The position numbers were made by a program, and so were the translations under genes. A stretch of 64,000 bases of DNA from Larkinella rosea (GTDB lineage: Bacteria; Bacteroidota; Bacteroidia; Cytophagales; Spirosomataceae): the NCBI RefSeq assembly GCF_003858635.1, contig NZ_RQJO01000008.1, forward strand, positions 1,674,001-1,738,000. The letters run 5' to 3'. The stretch's first letter is position 1. Each line of letters starts with the position of its first letter. Under the pieces are notes generated by a model. It saw nothing but the letters and a program-made list of their open reading frames with translations. It did no database searches and was not told the origin of the DNA. Shown piece by piece: positions 15,833 to 24,655 of this stretch.

Positions 15833-17014
15833 TTAGAACTGAATACCGACATTCAGGCCCGGCCACATCCGGACGCGGGTTTGCTCATCCGACCACCGGC
15901 GGGCGAACGTTTTGTCATAAACCTCCCATTTTACCCATTCCGTACCGATGCCTTCGATGGTTTTCATCTGCGTCACCTGCACGTTGAAGGTCGGCGTGAC
16001 GGTCAGGGCCAGACGGTTGTGGAGCGGAAAAATAAAGCTCACCCGGGCCTGATTCAGCAAATTGAGTTCATCCCAATGGTTGCCTTCTTCCTGAATCTGG
16101 TACGACATGGCCTCGATACTGAGCTGGTTGCGTTTGCCGATAAACTGGTTTGTCCCGATCCCGTAGCCGTAGCCCCAGCGAACGCTGTTCCAGCGGACAT
16201 TGTCATTTTTGGGATAAGCTGCCCCGACGGCGAAAATGTTGTAAAACTTGCGGTTGCCGCCCATTTTAAAACCGATGTTGGCGTGCAGCGCGTCGCCCGC
16301 CCAGACCTCAAATCGGTGGTAGCCATTTTTGGAAAGATTCAGAAAACCAATCTGCGCGCCGTCGACGTTGTCGGCCACGTTGATCAGCCCAATCTGGGTG
16401 CCTTTCACCCGTTTCGCGACGTTGACAACGCCCGCAATCTGCAAACCGTCCACTGATTCGGCCAGGTTGGCGACCCCGGCCACCTGCGCACCTTTGACGT
16501 TCCCTTTCGTGACATTGGCGACTCCGCCGAATTGCGCACCGGTCAGTTGCCCACCGGACACGTTGGCGACGCCCGCAAACTGCGCGCCTTTCACGCTTTT
16601 TCCGACTACATTGACCGTGCCGCCAAACTGCGCCCCGTAAAGTGGGCCACCGGCGATGTTGGCAACTCCACCAAATTGCGCCCCGTCGACCTCATTCCGA
16701 ACGCCGTTTAGGATACCCGAAAACTGCGCGCCTTTGGCGTAATCTTTTTCCAGACTGAACAAACCGCTGAATTCGACGCCGTCCAGCGCTGCTGCGTAGC
16801 CGCCCAGAATATTCAACGAAAACCGGTTGCTATACAGGACGTTGTCGATGCCGTTGGTGCTCAAGGGCGGAACAAAACCGAGTTGCGCTGGTCGGATGGG
16901 ATACCGGTTCTGGCGGTTTTGATTTAATTCGTTGCGCAGTGAATCCGAATTTTGCGCGAATACCTGCGTGGCAAAACAGGCAAGTGAAGCGGTCAGTAAT
17001 ACTATTTTTTTCAT
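15833..17014 (-). CDS. Outer-membrane surface protein with GAQF repeats (LA_2272-like)
   Basis: 393 residues from the ATG at 17014, chosen because it starts a clean signal peptide (MKKIVLLTASLACFATQVFA). The centre (about 90-270) holds roughly ten tandem repeats of ~16 residues with the core G-A-Q-[FIV]-x-G-[VL]-x-N, separated by 'V..KG.VK' spacers. The pattern resembles the LA_2272-type surface repeats described from Leptospira, though I cannot confirm membership. The C-terminal ~120 residues are rich in aromatic strands and end 'GLNVGIQF', as in outer-membrane barrels. Function unknown; a stacked beta structure at the surface is expected. Confidence 0.65.
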   Translation of the reverse strand: MKKIVLLTASLACFATQVFAQNSDSLRNELNQNRQNRYPIRPAQLGFVPPLSTNGIDNVLYSNRFSLNILGGYAAALDGVEFSGLFSLEKDYAKGAQFSGILNGVRNEVDGAQFGGVANIAGGPLYGAQFGGTVNVVGKSVKGAQFAGVANVSGGQLTGAQFGGVANVTKGNVKGAQVAGVANLAESVDGLQIAGVVNVAKRVKGTQIGLINVADNVDGAQIGFLNLSKNGYHRFEVWAGDALHANIGFKMGGNRKFYNIFAVGAAYPKNDNVRWNSVRWGYGYGIGTNQFIGKRNQLSIEAMSYQIQEEGNHWDELNLLNQARVSFIFPLHNRLALTVTPTFNVQVTQMKTIEGIGTEWVKWEVYDKTFARRWSDEQTRVRMWPGLNVGIQF

Positions 17015-17156
17015 GGTAATTAGCCGTGTGTTTACTGTTGTAGGAGTTGATAAAACCGGGTAACTTTTTCCCGAATCTGCTGCTAAGACCGCCATGCAAC
17101 GCGATACCCCCACGCGGTTTTTAAAAAAATCTTTCCGTGAAACAAATCAACCCGCA

Positions 17157-17188
17157 TTGCCCCGAAAACCGCCCCTTGGTTACCTTTG
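17157..17188 (+). promoter_or_regulatory. Candidate promoter: TTG -33 and TACCTTTG -7
   Basis: TTG at 17157-17159 and TACCTTTG at 17181-17188 are separated by 21 bases, matching the Bacteroidota promoter pattern. It lies 22 bases before the WYL regulator start. Confidence 0.55.
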
Positions 17189-17209
17189 CAGAAACGATGA
17201 CGCCCCGCC

Positions 17210-18169
17210 ATGAACCGCATTGACCGACTGACCGCCATTTTGATTCACCTTCAGACCAAGCGCGTCGTCAAGGCGCAGGAACTGGCCAAACGCTTCCAGA
17301 CCAGTTTGCGGACCATTTACCGCGATATCCGGTCGCTGGAGGAAGCGGGGGTGCCGATTGGAGCGGAAGCCGGAATCGGTTATTTTCTGGAAGATTACCA
17401 CCTGCCACCCGTTATGCTCACCCGGGAGGAAGCCAGCGCGCTGCTGTTTGGGGCCAAAGTGATCGAGAAATTTTCGGATGCGTCGATCCGGACGGAGTTT
17501 GAGTCGGCCCTGTATAAAATCAAATCGGTGCTGAAGCGCAAGGATCAGGAGCATCTGGAAGATCTGGAACCGCGGGTTCATGTGGAAAAACGCCCCACGA
17601 CGCCCCCGTTTTCGGATATGTTGCTGAGTGAAATCCAGCGGGCGATTGGGCAGCGGCAAGTGATTCTGCTGGATTATCGGTCGGCTTACAACGATGAGAA
17701 TACCCGCCGGGAAGTAGAACCGGTCGGTTTATACCATTACGGCGCGGGCTGGCACCTCATCGCGTTTTGCCGGTTGCGACAGGATTACCGCGATTTCCGC
17801 GTCGACCGCATCCGCAAGCTCGATCATACCGGACACACGTATTCGAGCCAGAACCTGCTTACGTTACCGGCCTACCTTGACCAAATCCAGCAAACGCAGA
17901 ATCTGACGGAGGTGATTGTGCGGTTTGATAAAAAAGTGGCCCGGCACGTTCAGGAGTCGAAGTATCAATACGGCTACGTCTCGGAAGAACGTCAGGAGGA
18001 ATACGTTCGGATGAAGTTCATGACGCAATACGCGCCGGGTCTGGGCCGGTGGCTGTTGATGTTTGGGAAATGGGTTCAGATTGAAACGCCCGATTCGCTC
18101 CGGGAAACGATGAGGGAACTGGTGGCGGAGTTGCAGGAGTACTATCTTGAACTGGGATTACACGGATGA
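17210..18169 (+). CDS. YafY/WYL-domain transcriptional regulator
   Basis: A 319-residue regulator: an N-terminal HTH_11 winged helix ('MNRIDRLTAILIHLQTKRVV', 'ELAKRFQTSLRTIYRDIRSL'), then a WYL domain (about 140-225, containing 'VEPVGLYHYGAGWHLIAFCR') and the WCX tail to the end. WYL proteins bind small ligands or nucleic acid and switch nearby genes. The last seven codons and the stop are made of sequence almost identical to the dispersed repeat just downstream (18146-18180), so the native C-terminus may have been replaced. A GyrI-like effector-binding protein follows. Confidence 0.9.
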   Translation: MNRIDRLTAILIHLQTKRVVKAQELAKRFQTSLRTIYRDIRSLEEAGVPIGAEAGIGYFLEDYHLPPVMLTREEASALLFGAKVIEKFSDASIRTEFESALYKIKSVLKRKDQEHLEDLEPRVHVEKRPTTPPFSDMLLSEIQRAIGQRQVILLDYRSAYNDENTRREVEPVGLYHYGAGWHLIAFCRLRQDYRDFRVDRIRKLDHTGHTYSSQNLLTLPAYLDQIQQTQNLTEVIVRFDKKVARHVQESKYQYGYVSEERQEEYVRMKFMTQYAPGLGRWLLMFGKWVQIETPDSLRETMRELVAELQEYYLELGLHG

Positions 18170-18274
18170 AAGGATTAACAGTCTTGAACCGGGATTTCGC
18201 GGATTAAAGGATTAACTGGGATTAACTGTTTGTATCCTGTTAATCCTTTAATCCGCAGAATCCCGGTTCAAGAC
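18146..18274. repeat. GGATTAA-type inverted repeat, one copy fused to a gene end
   Basis: Arms 18181-18216 and 18239-18274 are 36 bp with two mismatches and a 22-nt loop. A third, direct copy at 18146-18180 (CTTGAACTGGGATTACACGG...) forms the end of the WYL gene. The family word is GAACCGGGATT..GCGGATTAAAGGATTAAC. Confidence 0.85.
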
Positions 18275-18341
18275 TACTGACATACGGTTGTCACAAACCG
18301 GTTGTTATTTTGGCGTATTATCTACTCAAACACCATTTCAT

Positions 18342-18797
18342 ATGGAAATCAAAGAAGCCAAACCGCTGACGACCCTCGCTTTTTCAACCCGCACCACCCT
18401 CAAAGAACTGGGTCCTTTTGTCCGAAACGTCGCCCGGGATCTATACCGCGAAGCCGTGCGACTCGATCTGGAAATAACCGGCCCGATTGTCTGGCAATAC
18501 GACGGTGTGGACGGCAAACCGGATACGGTTTTCGGTCTGGATATTGTGCTGCCGATTCAGGCTTTTCAGGGTCAACCGGCTGACGGTATGGCGTTTAAAG
18601 CGCTGGAAGGCTGGAGATGTGCTTACACGGAACACGACGGGAGTTGGGATAAGCTGATGGCGACCTACGGCCCGTTTATGGGCGCTTTGGTGCAGGGCGG
18701 GTATCAGATCTGTTCATTAAATCGCGAAGCGTATGTCAACGTGGATTTCGAAAATCCGGCCAACAACGTGACGCAGATCTATCGTCAAATCCTGTAA
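18342..18797 (+). CDS. GyrI-like effector-binding domain protein
   Basis: 151 residues from the ATG at 18342 (an upstream start at 18288 adds a non-conserved stretch). It opens 'MEIKEAKPLTTLAFSTRTTL', the usual start of AraC effector-binding/GyrI-like folds (SOUL/BURDE superfamily), and ends with 'YVNVDFENPANNVTQIYRQIL'. Such stand-alone domains bind hydrophobic small molecules and often accompany regulators. It sits downstream of a WYL regulator and 12 bases ahead of a VOC protein on the same strand. Confidence 0.75.
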   Translation: MEIKEAKPLTTLAFSTRTTLKELGPFVRNVARDLYREAVRLDLEITGPIVWQYDGVDGKPDTVFGLDIVLPIQAFQGQPADGMAFKALEGWRCAYTEHDGSWDKLMATYGPFMGALVQGGYQICSLNREAYVNVDFENPANNVTQIYRQIL

Positions 18798-18809
18798 AAC
18801 CGCATCGTC

Positions 18810-19181
18810 ATGAAGCTGAATGCGGGCATTGTTACCGACAAACTGGCCGAAACCAAGGCGTTTTACCAAACCGTCCTGAACTTCGGTGTCACGTTTGAAA
18901 ACGATTTTTACCTGTTACTCCACACTCCGAATCAGCAGGCCGAACTGAGTTTTCTGTTGCCGAATCACCCGACGCAACGACCGGTTTTTCAGAAACCGTT
19001 CACTGGCGAAGGCGTCTATCTGACGATTGAAGTGGACGATGTCGATGCGGAATACGCGCACATCCAGTCACTGAATGTTCCGATCGAAATTGAGCTCCGC
19101 GACGAACCCTGGGGCGACCGCCATTTCGCCATTGTCGACCCGAACGGGATTGGGATTGATGTGGTAACGTATGGACTATGA
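18810..19181 (+). CDS. VOC/glyoxalase-fold protein
   Basis: A 123-residue protein with the two beta-alpha-beta-beta-beta units of the vicinal oxygen chelate fold: 'LAETKAFYQTVLNFGVTFEN' and 'VEVDDVDAEYAHIQSL'-like second unit, then 'WGDRHFAIVDPNGIGIDVVTYG'. The usual first metal-binding His is not evident, so it may be a binding or resistance protein, not a lyase. Its last codons (GGACTATGA) are part of the long inverted repeat that follows. Confidence 0.8.
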   Translation: MKLNAGIVTDKLAETKAFYQTVLNFGVTFENDFYLLLHTPNQQAELSFLLPNHPTQRPVFQKPFTGEGVYLTIEVDDVDAEYAHIQSLNVPIEIELRDEPWGDRHFAIVDPNGIGIDVVTYGL

Positions 19182-19313
19182 TTGCGGTGATGATTATGAT
19201 TACGGTGATGGTAGTGATGAATCAGATCCAAATGATGATATAGATTTCGAAGTGTTTCATAAAATCGATCATTCAAATCACCGCAACCATAATCATCACC
19301 GTAATCATAGTCC
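19171..19313. repeat. Long inverted repeat spanning the convergent gene ends
   Basis: Left GGACTATGATTGCGGTGATG and following TATTATGATTACGGTGATGG-type words face GGACTATGATTACGGTGATG on the other strand at the right end. Both convergent genes (VOC and Nudix) end with the same GGACTATGA, Gly-Leu-stop, inside the arms. It shares TATGATTGCGGTGAT with the element at 44978, 25 kb away. Confidence 0.8.
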
Positions 19314-19796
19314 CCGGTTCTTCAGCCAGTCTTTCACCGCGGGTCCGGTTCCGAATGGCCACGGTTTTAACTCCTTGATGGGGACGAGTTTATACGCCTG
19401 AAGTTCTTCTTCGTCGATCCGGATGTCGCCCCAGGCCCGGACGTGGTAGCAAATGATTACTTCGTTGCGCTGGTAAAACGTGTAGACGCCCAGCCGCTCC
19501 ACAATTTCGGCTTCCAGCCCAATTTCCTCCTTGATTTCCCGCAAAACCGCCTGATCCGGTTCTTCGCCCGGTTCCAGAAAACCGGTGACCAACCCGAACC
19601 ACTCGGCGGGCCAGCCCCGGTTTTGGATCAGGATGACGGTTTCGTTTTCGTACTCGACAATGGCACCGACGACGGGCAGCGGGTTATTCCAGAATATGTA
19701 ACCACAAGCGGCTGAACAAACGAGTCGTTCGCGCCCTCCGGCCATGCCAGGGACCAGCGCCGAGGCACATTGCGGGCAAAAATTCATCTTTGGCAT
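19305..19796 (-). CDS. Nudix hydrolase with N-terminal zinc ribbon
   Basis: 163 residues from the ATG at 19796 (19787 is also possible). Cys7, Cys10, Cys27 and Cys31 form a rubredoxin-like zinc ribbon as in NADH pyrophosphatase (NudC). The Nudix box runs from Gly72 to Gly93 with E78, R86, E87, E90 and E91 in place. It hydrolyses a nucleoside diphosphate derivative; the substrate is not determined, as the NudC-specific SQPWPFPxS motif is absent. The C-terminus ends inside the inverted repeat. Confidence 0.85.
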   Translation of the reverse strand: MPKMNFCPQCASALVPGMAGGRERLVCSAACGYIFWNNPLPVVGAIVEYENETVILIQNRGWPAEWFGLVTGFLEPGEEPDQAVLREIKEEIGLEAEIVERLGVYTFYQRNEVIICYHVRAWGDIRIDEEELQAYKLVPIKELKPWPFGTGPAVKDWLKNRGL

Positions 19797-19847
19797 GATG
19801 TTGGGCAAGGATTTGCGGTGAATATAAACACCCCGCACGTATTTCCG

Positions 19848-19855
19848 TATATTTG
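19848..19855 (+). promoter_or_regulatory. Candidate -7 box (TATATTTG) for ruvX-def
   Basis: TATATTTG fits TAnnTTTG and lies 24 bases upstream of the ruvX start codon. It is also in the leader of the divergent Nudix gene. Confidence 0.45.
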
Positions 19856-19878
19856 CAAATCATTTAACAAAAGTTACT

Positions 19879-20292
19879 TTGCCGAGATTGCTGGCCATTG
19901 ATTACGGAACGAAACGCACCGGCCTGGCCGTTACGGATCCCTTGCAGATTATCGCAACGGCGCTCGAAACCGTCCCGACGTATCAGTTGCTGGACTACCT
20001 GAAACGGTATGTCGTCAGCGAACCGGTCGAAGCGTTTGTGGTGGGGTTGCCCACACGCCTGGACGGAACCGATACCGACAATACGCCCCGGGTAAAGGGT
20101 TTTGTTGGCAGGCTGAAAGCCGCTTTTCCGGACATTCCGGTGCATTGGCACGACGAGCGGTTTACGTCGGCGATGGCGTTGCAGGCCATGATTGCCGCCG
20201 GAACCCGTAAAAAAGACCGGCGCGAGAAAGGCAACATCGACAAAGTGAGTGCAGTGATTATTTTACAATCGTTTATGGAATCCAAAAGGTGA
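19879..20292 (+). CDS. ruvX: Putative pre-16S rRNA nuclease / Holliday junction resolvase YqgF
   Basis: A 137-residue RNase-H-fold nuclease: 'RLLAIDYGTKRTGLAVTD' (first acidic site), 'EAFVVGLPTRLDGTDTDNTPRV', 'VHWHDERFTSAMA' (second), and 'KVSAVIILQSFM' (last). The YqgF family processes the 5' end of 16S rRNA. The start is TTG at 19879: the second residue Pro and the family's invariant N-terminus begin there, and no ATG lies upstream in frame before unrelated sequence. The stop overlaps the def start by one base (TGATG), so the two are coupled. Confidence 0.93.
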   Translation: MPRLLAIDYGTKRTGLAVTDPLQIIATALETVPTYQLLDYLKRYVVSEPVEAFVVGLPTRLDGTDTDNTPRVKGFVGRLKAAFPDIPVHWHDERFTSAMALQAMIAAGTRKKDRREKGNIDKVSAVIILQSFMESKR

Positions 20293-20864
20293 TGATTTAC
20301 CCAATAATAGCGTACGGTGATTCCGTTTTGCGGAAACGGGCAAAAGACATTGAGAAAGGGAGCCTCGATGTCAAGAAATTCAGCGAAGACATGTTCGAGA
20401 CGATGTACAACGCATCGGGCATCGGGCTGGCCGCTCCTCAGGTTGGCAAAAGCATCCGTTTGTTTGTGGTCGATGGAACGGCCCTCAACGAAGACGAACC
20501 GGAAGAAGACAAGGACCCGAGTCTGCTGGGTTTCAAGAAAGTGTTTGTCAACCCGCAGATTCTGGAAGAAGACGGCGATGAATGGGGTTTTGAGGAAGGC
20601 TGCCTGAGCATTCCGCAGATCCGGGGGGAAGTTTTCCGGCCCGAAATTGTTAAAATTCAGTATTTTGATACCGACTGGAACGAGCACATCGAAGAATACG
20701 ACGGCATGGCCGCCCGCATCATCCAGCACGAATACGACCACCTTGAAGGCAAACTTTTCACCGATTATTTGCCCCCGCTGAAACGCCAGTTGATGAAGAA
20801 AAAACTGGCCGATATTACGCGCGGCAACGTGAAAGCGGACTATAAAATGAAGTTTCCGAAATAA
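20292..20864 (+). CDS. def: Peptide deformylase
   Basis: 190 residues from the ATG at 20292. All three family motifs are intact: GIGLAAPQVG (about 44-53), EGCLSIP (about 98-104) with the metal-binding Cys, and QHEYDHLEG (about 141-149) with the HExxH metal ligands. It removes the formyl group from nascent proteins at the ribosome. The insert 'ALNEDEPEEDKDPSLLGF' between motifs 1 and 2 is typical of Bacteroidota enzymes. It is translationally coupled to ruvX. Confidence 0.96.
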   Translation: MIYPIIAYGDSVLRKRAKDIEKGSLDVKKFSEDMFETMYNASGIGLAAPQVGKSIRLFVVDGTALNEDEPEEDKDPSLLGFKKVFVNPQILEEDGDEWGFEEGCLSIPQIRGEVFRPEIVKIQYFDTDWNEHIEEYDGMAARIIQHEYDHLEGKLFTDYLPPLKRQLMKKKLADITRGNVKADYKMKFPK

Positions 20865-20951
20865 AGGGGAAAAGGAGGAAGGGAGGAAAGGGTAAAAGGA
20901 AAATGAACCAGATTTATCCTCTCCTCCCTTCCTCCCTTCCTCCCTTCCTCC
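20865..20951. repeat. Purine/pyrimidine inverted repeat abutting a start codon
   Basis: The left arm (20865-20903, GGAGGAAGGGAGGAAAGGG words) faces a pyrimidine right arm (20915-20951) with an 8-base GGAGGAAG step. The left arm begins at the def stop and the right arm ends directly before the ATG at 20952. It is related to the element at 57526. Confidence 0.8.
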
Positions 20952-21725
20952 ATGCTCCACCTCACCCTCCTGCAAACCAGTCTCCATTGGGAAAATCCGA
21001 CGGCCAATCGTGCGATGCTGGAAGAGAAAATCTTCGCCCTGCCCGAAAAAACCGACCTCATTGTATTGCCGGAAATGTTCACGACCGGTTTTACGATGAA
21101 TGCTGCACCACTGGCTGAACCGATGAATCTGACCACATTCCGTTGGCTCAAACAGATGGCCGCCCAGACCGAAGCAGTGGTGACAGGCAGTTACATCGTG
21201 CAGGAAAAAGGGCGGTTTTACAACCGCCTGATCTGGATGGAACCGGATGGTTCGTTCGATGTGTACGACAAACGGCATTTGTTTCGGATGGCCGAAGAAG
21301 ACCGGACGTACACCGCCGGTTCAAAACGGCTCATCAAATCCTGGCGCGGCTGGAACATCTGCCCTCTGATTTGCTACGATTTACGTTTCCCGGTCTGGAG
21401 CCGGAATTCTGGTTTGGCGTATGATTTGTTGCTCTACGTCGCCAACTGGCCCGCGCCCCGCAGCCTGGCCTGGAATGCCCTTTTACAGGCCCGTGCCATC
21501 GAAAATCTGGCGTACGTGGCGGGGGTAAACCGGGTCGGTGAAGACGGCAACGGGCACCCGTACGCGGGGGATTCGAGCATCATTGACCCGAAAGGGGAGG
21601 TGCTTTTCCGGCAGCGGGATACGGAAACGGTTTTCCAGACTTCCCTGTCGCTGGATGATTTGAGAGCATACCGTGAGCGGTTTCCGGCCGACCGCGACGC
21701 GGATGAATTCCAGATTATAGGATAG
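20952..21725 (+). CDS. Omega-amidase / nitrilase-family amidohydrolase
   Basis: A 257-residue nitrilase-superfamily enzyme with the Glu-Lys-Cys triad: Glu in 'LIVLPEMFTTGF' (about 41), Lys in 'YDKRHLF' (about 107), Cys in 'CPLICYDLRFP' (about 141). The 'YDLRFPVWSRN' and 'NWPAPRSLAWNALLQARAIEN' segments match the YafV/Nit2 omega-amidase branch, which hydrolyses alpha-ketoglutaramate formed by glutamine transamination. It is followed by an aminotransferase gene, which fits methionine salvage or transamination repair. Confidence 0.9.
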   Translation: MLHLTLLQTSLHWENPTANRAMLEEKIFALPEKTDLIVLPEMFTTGFTMNAAPLAEPMNLTTFRWLKQMAAQTEAVVTGSYIVQEKGRFYNRLIWMEPDGSFDVYDKRHLFRMAEEDRTYTAGSKRLIKSWRGWNICPLICYDLRFPVWSRNSGLAYDLLLYVANWPAPRSLAWNALLQARAIENLAYVAGVNRVGEDGNGHPYAGDSSIIDPKGEVLFRQRDTETVFQTSLSLDDLRAYRERFPADRDADEFQIIG

Positions 21726-21806
21726 AAAGAAGAATTGAATGGGTTCTAATTTCCTGCCGTTCTGTATAAATATTTAAATAATACGCAGTTATCAGGAGAT
21801 AGTTAG

Positions 21807-21814
21807 TAATTTTG
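21807..21814 (+). promoter_or_regulatory. Candidate -7 box (TAATTTTG)
   Basis: TAATTTTG fits TAnnTTTG 35 bases before the aminotransferase start. No clear TTG -33 box. Confidence 0.35.
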
Positions 21815-21848
21815 TGCCCGGAATTTTATTGAACAATCCCATTACATC

Positions 21849-23066
21849 ATGTCTGTATCGGTAGAAAGCGCCACGTTGTTGGCCGACCGCATCATCGCGC
21901 TGGAGGAATCGTCGACATTGGCGATGACCAAAAAAGCCCGCGAACTGGCCGCTCAGGGCCACAAAGTAATCAGTCTCAGTGTTGGAGAACCTGATTTCAA
22001 AACGCCGAAACACATTTGCGAAGCCGCCAAGCAAGCCATCGACGAAGGCTACCACGGTTATTCGCCCGTGGCCGGTTATGCCGACCTGCGGAAAGCCATT
22101 GCAGATAAGTTTAAACGGGAAAACAATATTGACTGGAAACCGGAAAACATCGTGGTTTCGACCGGTGCGAAACATTCGCTGGCGAATGTCATTCAGGTGC
22201 TGGTCAACCCCGGCGACGAGGTGATCATTCTGGCACCGTATTGGGTCAGTTATTCCGAAATGGTGAAATTGGCCGAAGGCAAATCCATCATTCTCAACGG
22301 CGCGTTTGAAAACGACTTCAAAGTAACGGCCGAGCAACTCGAAGAAGCCATTACCGACCGCACGAAAATTGTCATGTACGCGTCGCCCAACAACCCGACC
22401 GGTTCGGTATACAGCGAAGAAGAGCTGCGGGCGATTGGTGAAGTCGTTGCCAAACACGAAAACGTATTTGTGCTGGCCGACGAAATTTACGAACACATCA
22501 ATTTTACCAATAAAGGCCATTTCAGCATCGGTTCCATTCCGGAAATCAAAGACCGCGTGATTACGGTCAACGGGGTTGCGAAAGGGTTTGCGATGACGGG
22601 CTGGCGGATCGGGTACATCGGAGCCGCCAAATGGATTGCCGATGGTGTTGAGAAATTGCAGGGACAGGTGACGTCCGGAACCAGCTCCATTTCGCAGCGA
22701 GCCACCGTTGCCGCCCTGAATGGTCCAATGGAACCTACCCAGGAGATGTCGAAAGCCTACGAACGTCGCCGGGATCTGGTGGTGAAATTACTGAAGGAAA
22801 TCCCCGGTTTCAAGGTCAACGTACCGGAAGGCGCCTTCTACGCGTTCCCCGACATCAGCTATTACTACGGGAAATCGGACGGCACGACAACCATCCATGA
22901 TTCGGACGATTTTGCTGGTTGGTTACTGAATACTGCCCACGTCGCCACGGTTGCCGGTTCTGGTTTTGGGGCACCCTACGGTTTGCGGATTTCAACGGCG
23001 GCTTCCGACGAAGCCCTAACCGAAGCCGTTCAACGCATTAAAGATGCGGTGGCAACGTTGAAATAG
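21849..23066 (+). CDS. Class I/II PLP-dependent aminotransferase (aspartate aminotransferase-like)
   Basis: A 405-residue fold-type I aminotransferase of the Ib subgroup. It shows 'ISLSVGEPDFKTPKHI', 'YSPVAGYADLRKAIADKF', the Asn/Asp/Tyr triad regions 'YASPNNPTGSVY' and 'VLADEIYEHI', the PLP Lys in 'VNGVAKGFAMTGWRIGY', and the carboxylate-binding Arg in 'YGLRISTAAS'. It transfers the amino group between aspartate (or a similar amino acid) and 2-oxoglutarate. It lies between the omega-amidase and ahcY, consistent with transamination linked to sulfur amino acid metabolism. Confidence 0.93.
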   Translation: MSVSVESATLLADRIIALEESSTLAMTKKARELAAQGHKVISLSVGEPDFKTPKHICEAAKQAIDEGYHGYSPVAGYADLRKAIADKFKRENNIDWKPENIVVSTGAKHSLANVIQVLVNPGDEVIILAPYWVSYSEMVKLAEGKSIILNGAFENDFKVTAEQLEEAITDRTKIVMYASPNNPTGSVYSEEELRAIGEVVAKHENVFVLADEIYEHINFTNKGHFSIGSIPEIKDRVITVNGVAKGFAMTGWRIGYIGAAKWIADGVEKLQGQVTSGTSSISQRATVAALNGPMEPTQEMSKAYERRRDLVVKLLKEIPGFKVNVPEGAFYAFPDISYYYGKSDGTTTIHDSDDFAGWLLNTAHVATVAGSGFGAPYGLRISTAASDEALTEAVQRIKDAVATLK

Positions 23067-23150
23067 ATGATAGAAGTAAGACAAGAGAGAAAAGACAAAA
23101 CCTGCTGATTGACATTTTGTCTTTATTCTCTTGTCTCACCTCTTTTCTCT
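23065..23150. repeat. Heptad-built inverted repeat (AGANNNN words)
   Basis: Left arm 23065-23100 cuts into AGATGAT-AGAAGTA-AGACAAG-AGAGAAA-AGACAAA. The right arm 23115-23150 is its imperfect complement. It starts within two bases of the aminotransferase stop and is related in sequence to the element at 11854. Confidence 0.85.
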
Positions 23151-23182
23151 TAAAATTCATCAAGCATTAACTTACACTTCTT

Positions 23183-24499
23183 ATGTCTACAGAAACATCC
23201 ACGTACGTTCCGTATAAAGTAAAAGATATTGCGCTGGCCGAGTGGGGCCGCAAGGAAATCAAGTTGGCCGAAGCCGAAATGCCGGGTTTGATGTCCCTGC
23301 GCAAGGAGTTCGGACCGTCGAAACCGCTGGCTGGTTCGCGCATTGCGGGTTGCCTGCACATGACGATCCAAACCGCCGTGCTGATCGAAACACTGGTGGA
23401 ACTGGGTGCCGAAGTGACCTGGTCATCGTGTAACATCTTCTCGACGCAGGACCATGCCGCTGCCGCCATCGCTGCCGCCGGTATTTCGGTGTATGCGTGG
23501 AAGGGAATGAATGAAGAAGAATTCAACTGGTGCATCGAGCAGACCTTGTTTTTCGGGGAAGAGAAAAAACCGCTGAACATGATTCTGGACGACGGCGGTG
23601 ACCTGACCAACATGGTTTTTGACGTGTATCCGGAACTGATTTCGGGCATCAAAGGCTTGTCGGAAGAAACCACGACGGGTGTTCACCGCTTGTACGAGCG
23701 CATGAAAAATGGTACGCTGCACCTGCCCGCCATCAACGTCAACGACTCGGTAACAAAATCGAAGTTCGATAACAAATACGGCTGCCGCGAGTCGCTGGTC
23801 GATGCCATCCGTCGGGGAACCGACCTGATGCTGGCCGGTAAAGTAGCGGTTGTGGCTGGTTACGGTGACGTCGGTAAAGGCTCGGCGGAATCGCTGCGGG
23901 GAGCAGGTTGCCGGGTTCTGGTGACCGAAATCGACCCGATTTGTGCGCTGCAGGCCGCCATGGACGGCTACGAAGTCGTCACGATGGACGAAGCAGCTAC
24001 GCGGGCGAACATTTTCGTGACGGCCACCGGTAACATCAACATCGTGAAAGACCGTCACTTCAAAACCATGCGCGACAAAGCCGTGGTTTGTAACATCGGT
24101 CACTTCGACAACGAAATCGATATGGCGTGGCTGAACGCCAACTACGGTTCGAGCAAAAGCCAGATTAAACCGCAGGTTGATCTGTACGAAATCGACGGCA
24201 AGGAAATCATCGTGCTGGCCGAAGGTCGTCTGGTGAACCTGGGCGTGGCGATGGGTCACCCGTCGTTCGTCATGTCGTGCTCGTTCTCGAACCAGACGCT
24301 GGCGCAATTGGAATTGTGGGCCAATTCGGACAACTACGAAAACAAAGTCTACATTCTGCCGAAACACCTCGACGAAAAAGTAGCGGCTTTGCACCTCGAC
24401 CACGTCGGTGCAAAACTGGAAAAACTGGATCAGGAGCAGGCGGAATACATCGGCGTGACAACCGCCGGTCCGTTTAAATCGGATCTGTATCGGTATTAA
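23183..24499 (+). CDS. ahcY: Adenosylhomocysteinase
   Basis: A 438-residue S-adenosylhomocysteine hydrolase. The N-terminal substrate domain has '[16 protein letters not shown]' and '[16 protein letters not shown]'. The NAD-binding domain has '[20 protein letters not shown]' (GxGxxGxG), and the end carries the C-terminal '[20 protein letters not shown]' and the family's final '[10 protein letters not shown]'. It cleaves SAH to adenosine and homocysteine, keeping methylation reactions running. Length and motifs are complete. Confidence 0.98.
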   Translation: MSTETSTYVPYKVKDIALAEWGRKEIKLAEAEMPGLMSLRKEFGPSKPLAGSRIAGCLHMTIQTAVLIETLVELGAEVTWSSCNIFSTQDHAAAAIAAAGISVYAWKGMNEEEFNWCIEQTLFFGEEKKPLNMILDDGGDLTNMVFDVYPELISGIKGLSEETTTGVHRLYERMKNGTLHLPAINVNDSVTKSKFDNKYGCRESLVDAIRRGTDLMLAGKVAVVAGYGDVGKGSAESLRGAGCRVLVTEIDPICALQAAMDGYEVVTMDEAATRANIFVTATGNINIVKDRHFKTMRDKAVVCNIGHFDNEIDMAWLNANYGSSKSQIKPQVDLYEIDGKEIIVLAEGRLVNLGVAMGHPSFVMSCSFSNQTLAQLELWANSDNYENKVYILPKHLDEKVAALHLDHVGAKLEKLDQEQAEYIGVTTAGPFKSDLYRY

Positions 24500-24503
24500 A
24501 ATT

Positions 24504-24567
24504 AATGATGGATTATGAATGATGAACGATGAGTTAAAATGCGAAAGCAATTCATCGTTCATCATTC
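24504..24567. repeat. Heptad-built inverted repeat (AATGATG words)
   Basis: AATGATG-GATTATG-AATGATG-AACGATG runs from 24504 to 24531. 24517-24532 pairs perfectly (16 bp) with 24552-24567. It lies between the ahcY stop and the ahcY terminator. Confidence 0.85.
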
Positions 24568-24570
24568 AGC

Positions 24571-24606
24571 AAGCGCGGTTTCGGAAACGGGATCGCGCTT
24601 TTTTGT
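24571..24606 (+). terminator. Rho-independent terminator of ahcY
   Basis: AAGCGCG (24571-24577) pairs with CGCGCTT (24594-24600), followed by a T-run. It separates ahcY from the Uma2 gene. Confidence 0.8.
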
Positions 24607-24655
24607 GTTTTTCGTTACTTTTAATCCGGTTGAGCGTCTATCTGAAAAACGACTT

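Noticed and set aside
16329-16760. Regular ~48-bp repetition suggesting a CRISPR array
   Set aside because: The repetition follows the 16-residue protein repeat and has no constant repeat/variable spacer structure.
19995-21278. 427-codon open frame on the minus strand
   Set aside because: Lies opposite ruvX, def and the amidase, all with intact motifs; the antisense product has no domain.
23423-24565. 380-codon minus-strand frame
   Set aside because: Opposite ahcY; composition-driven shadow.
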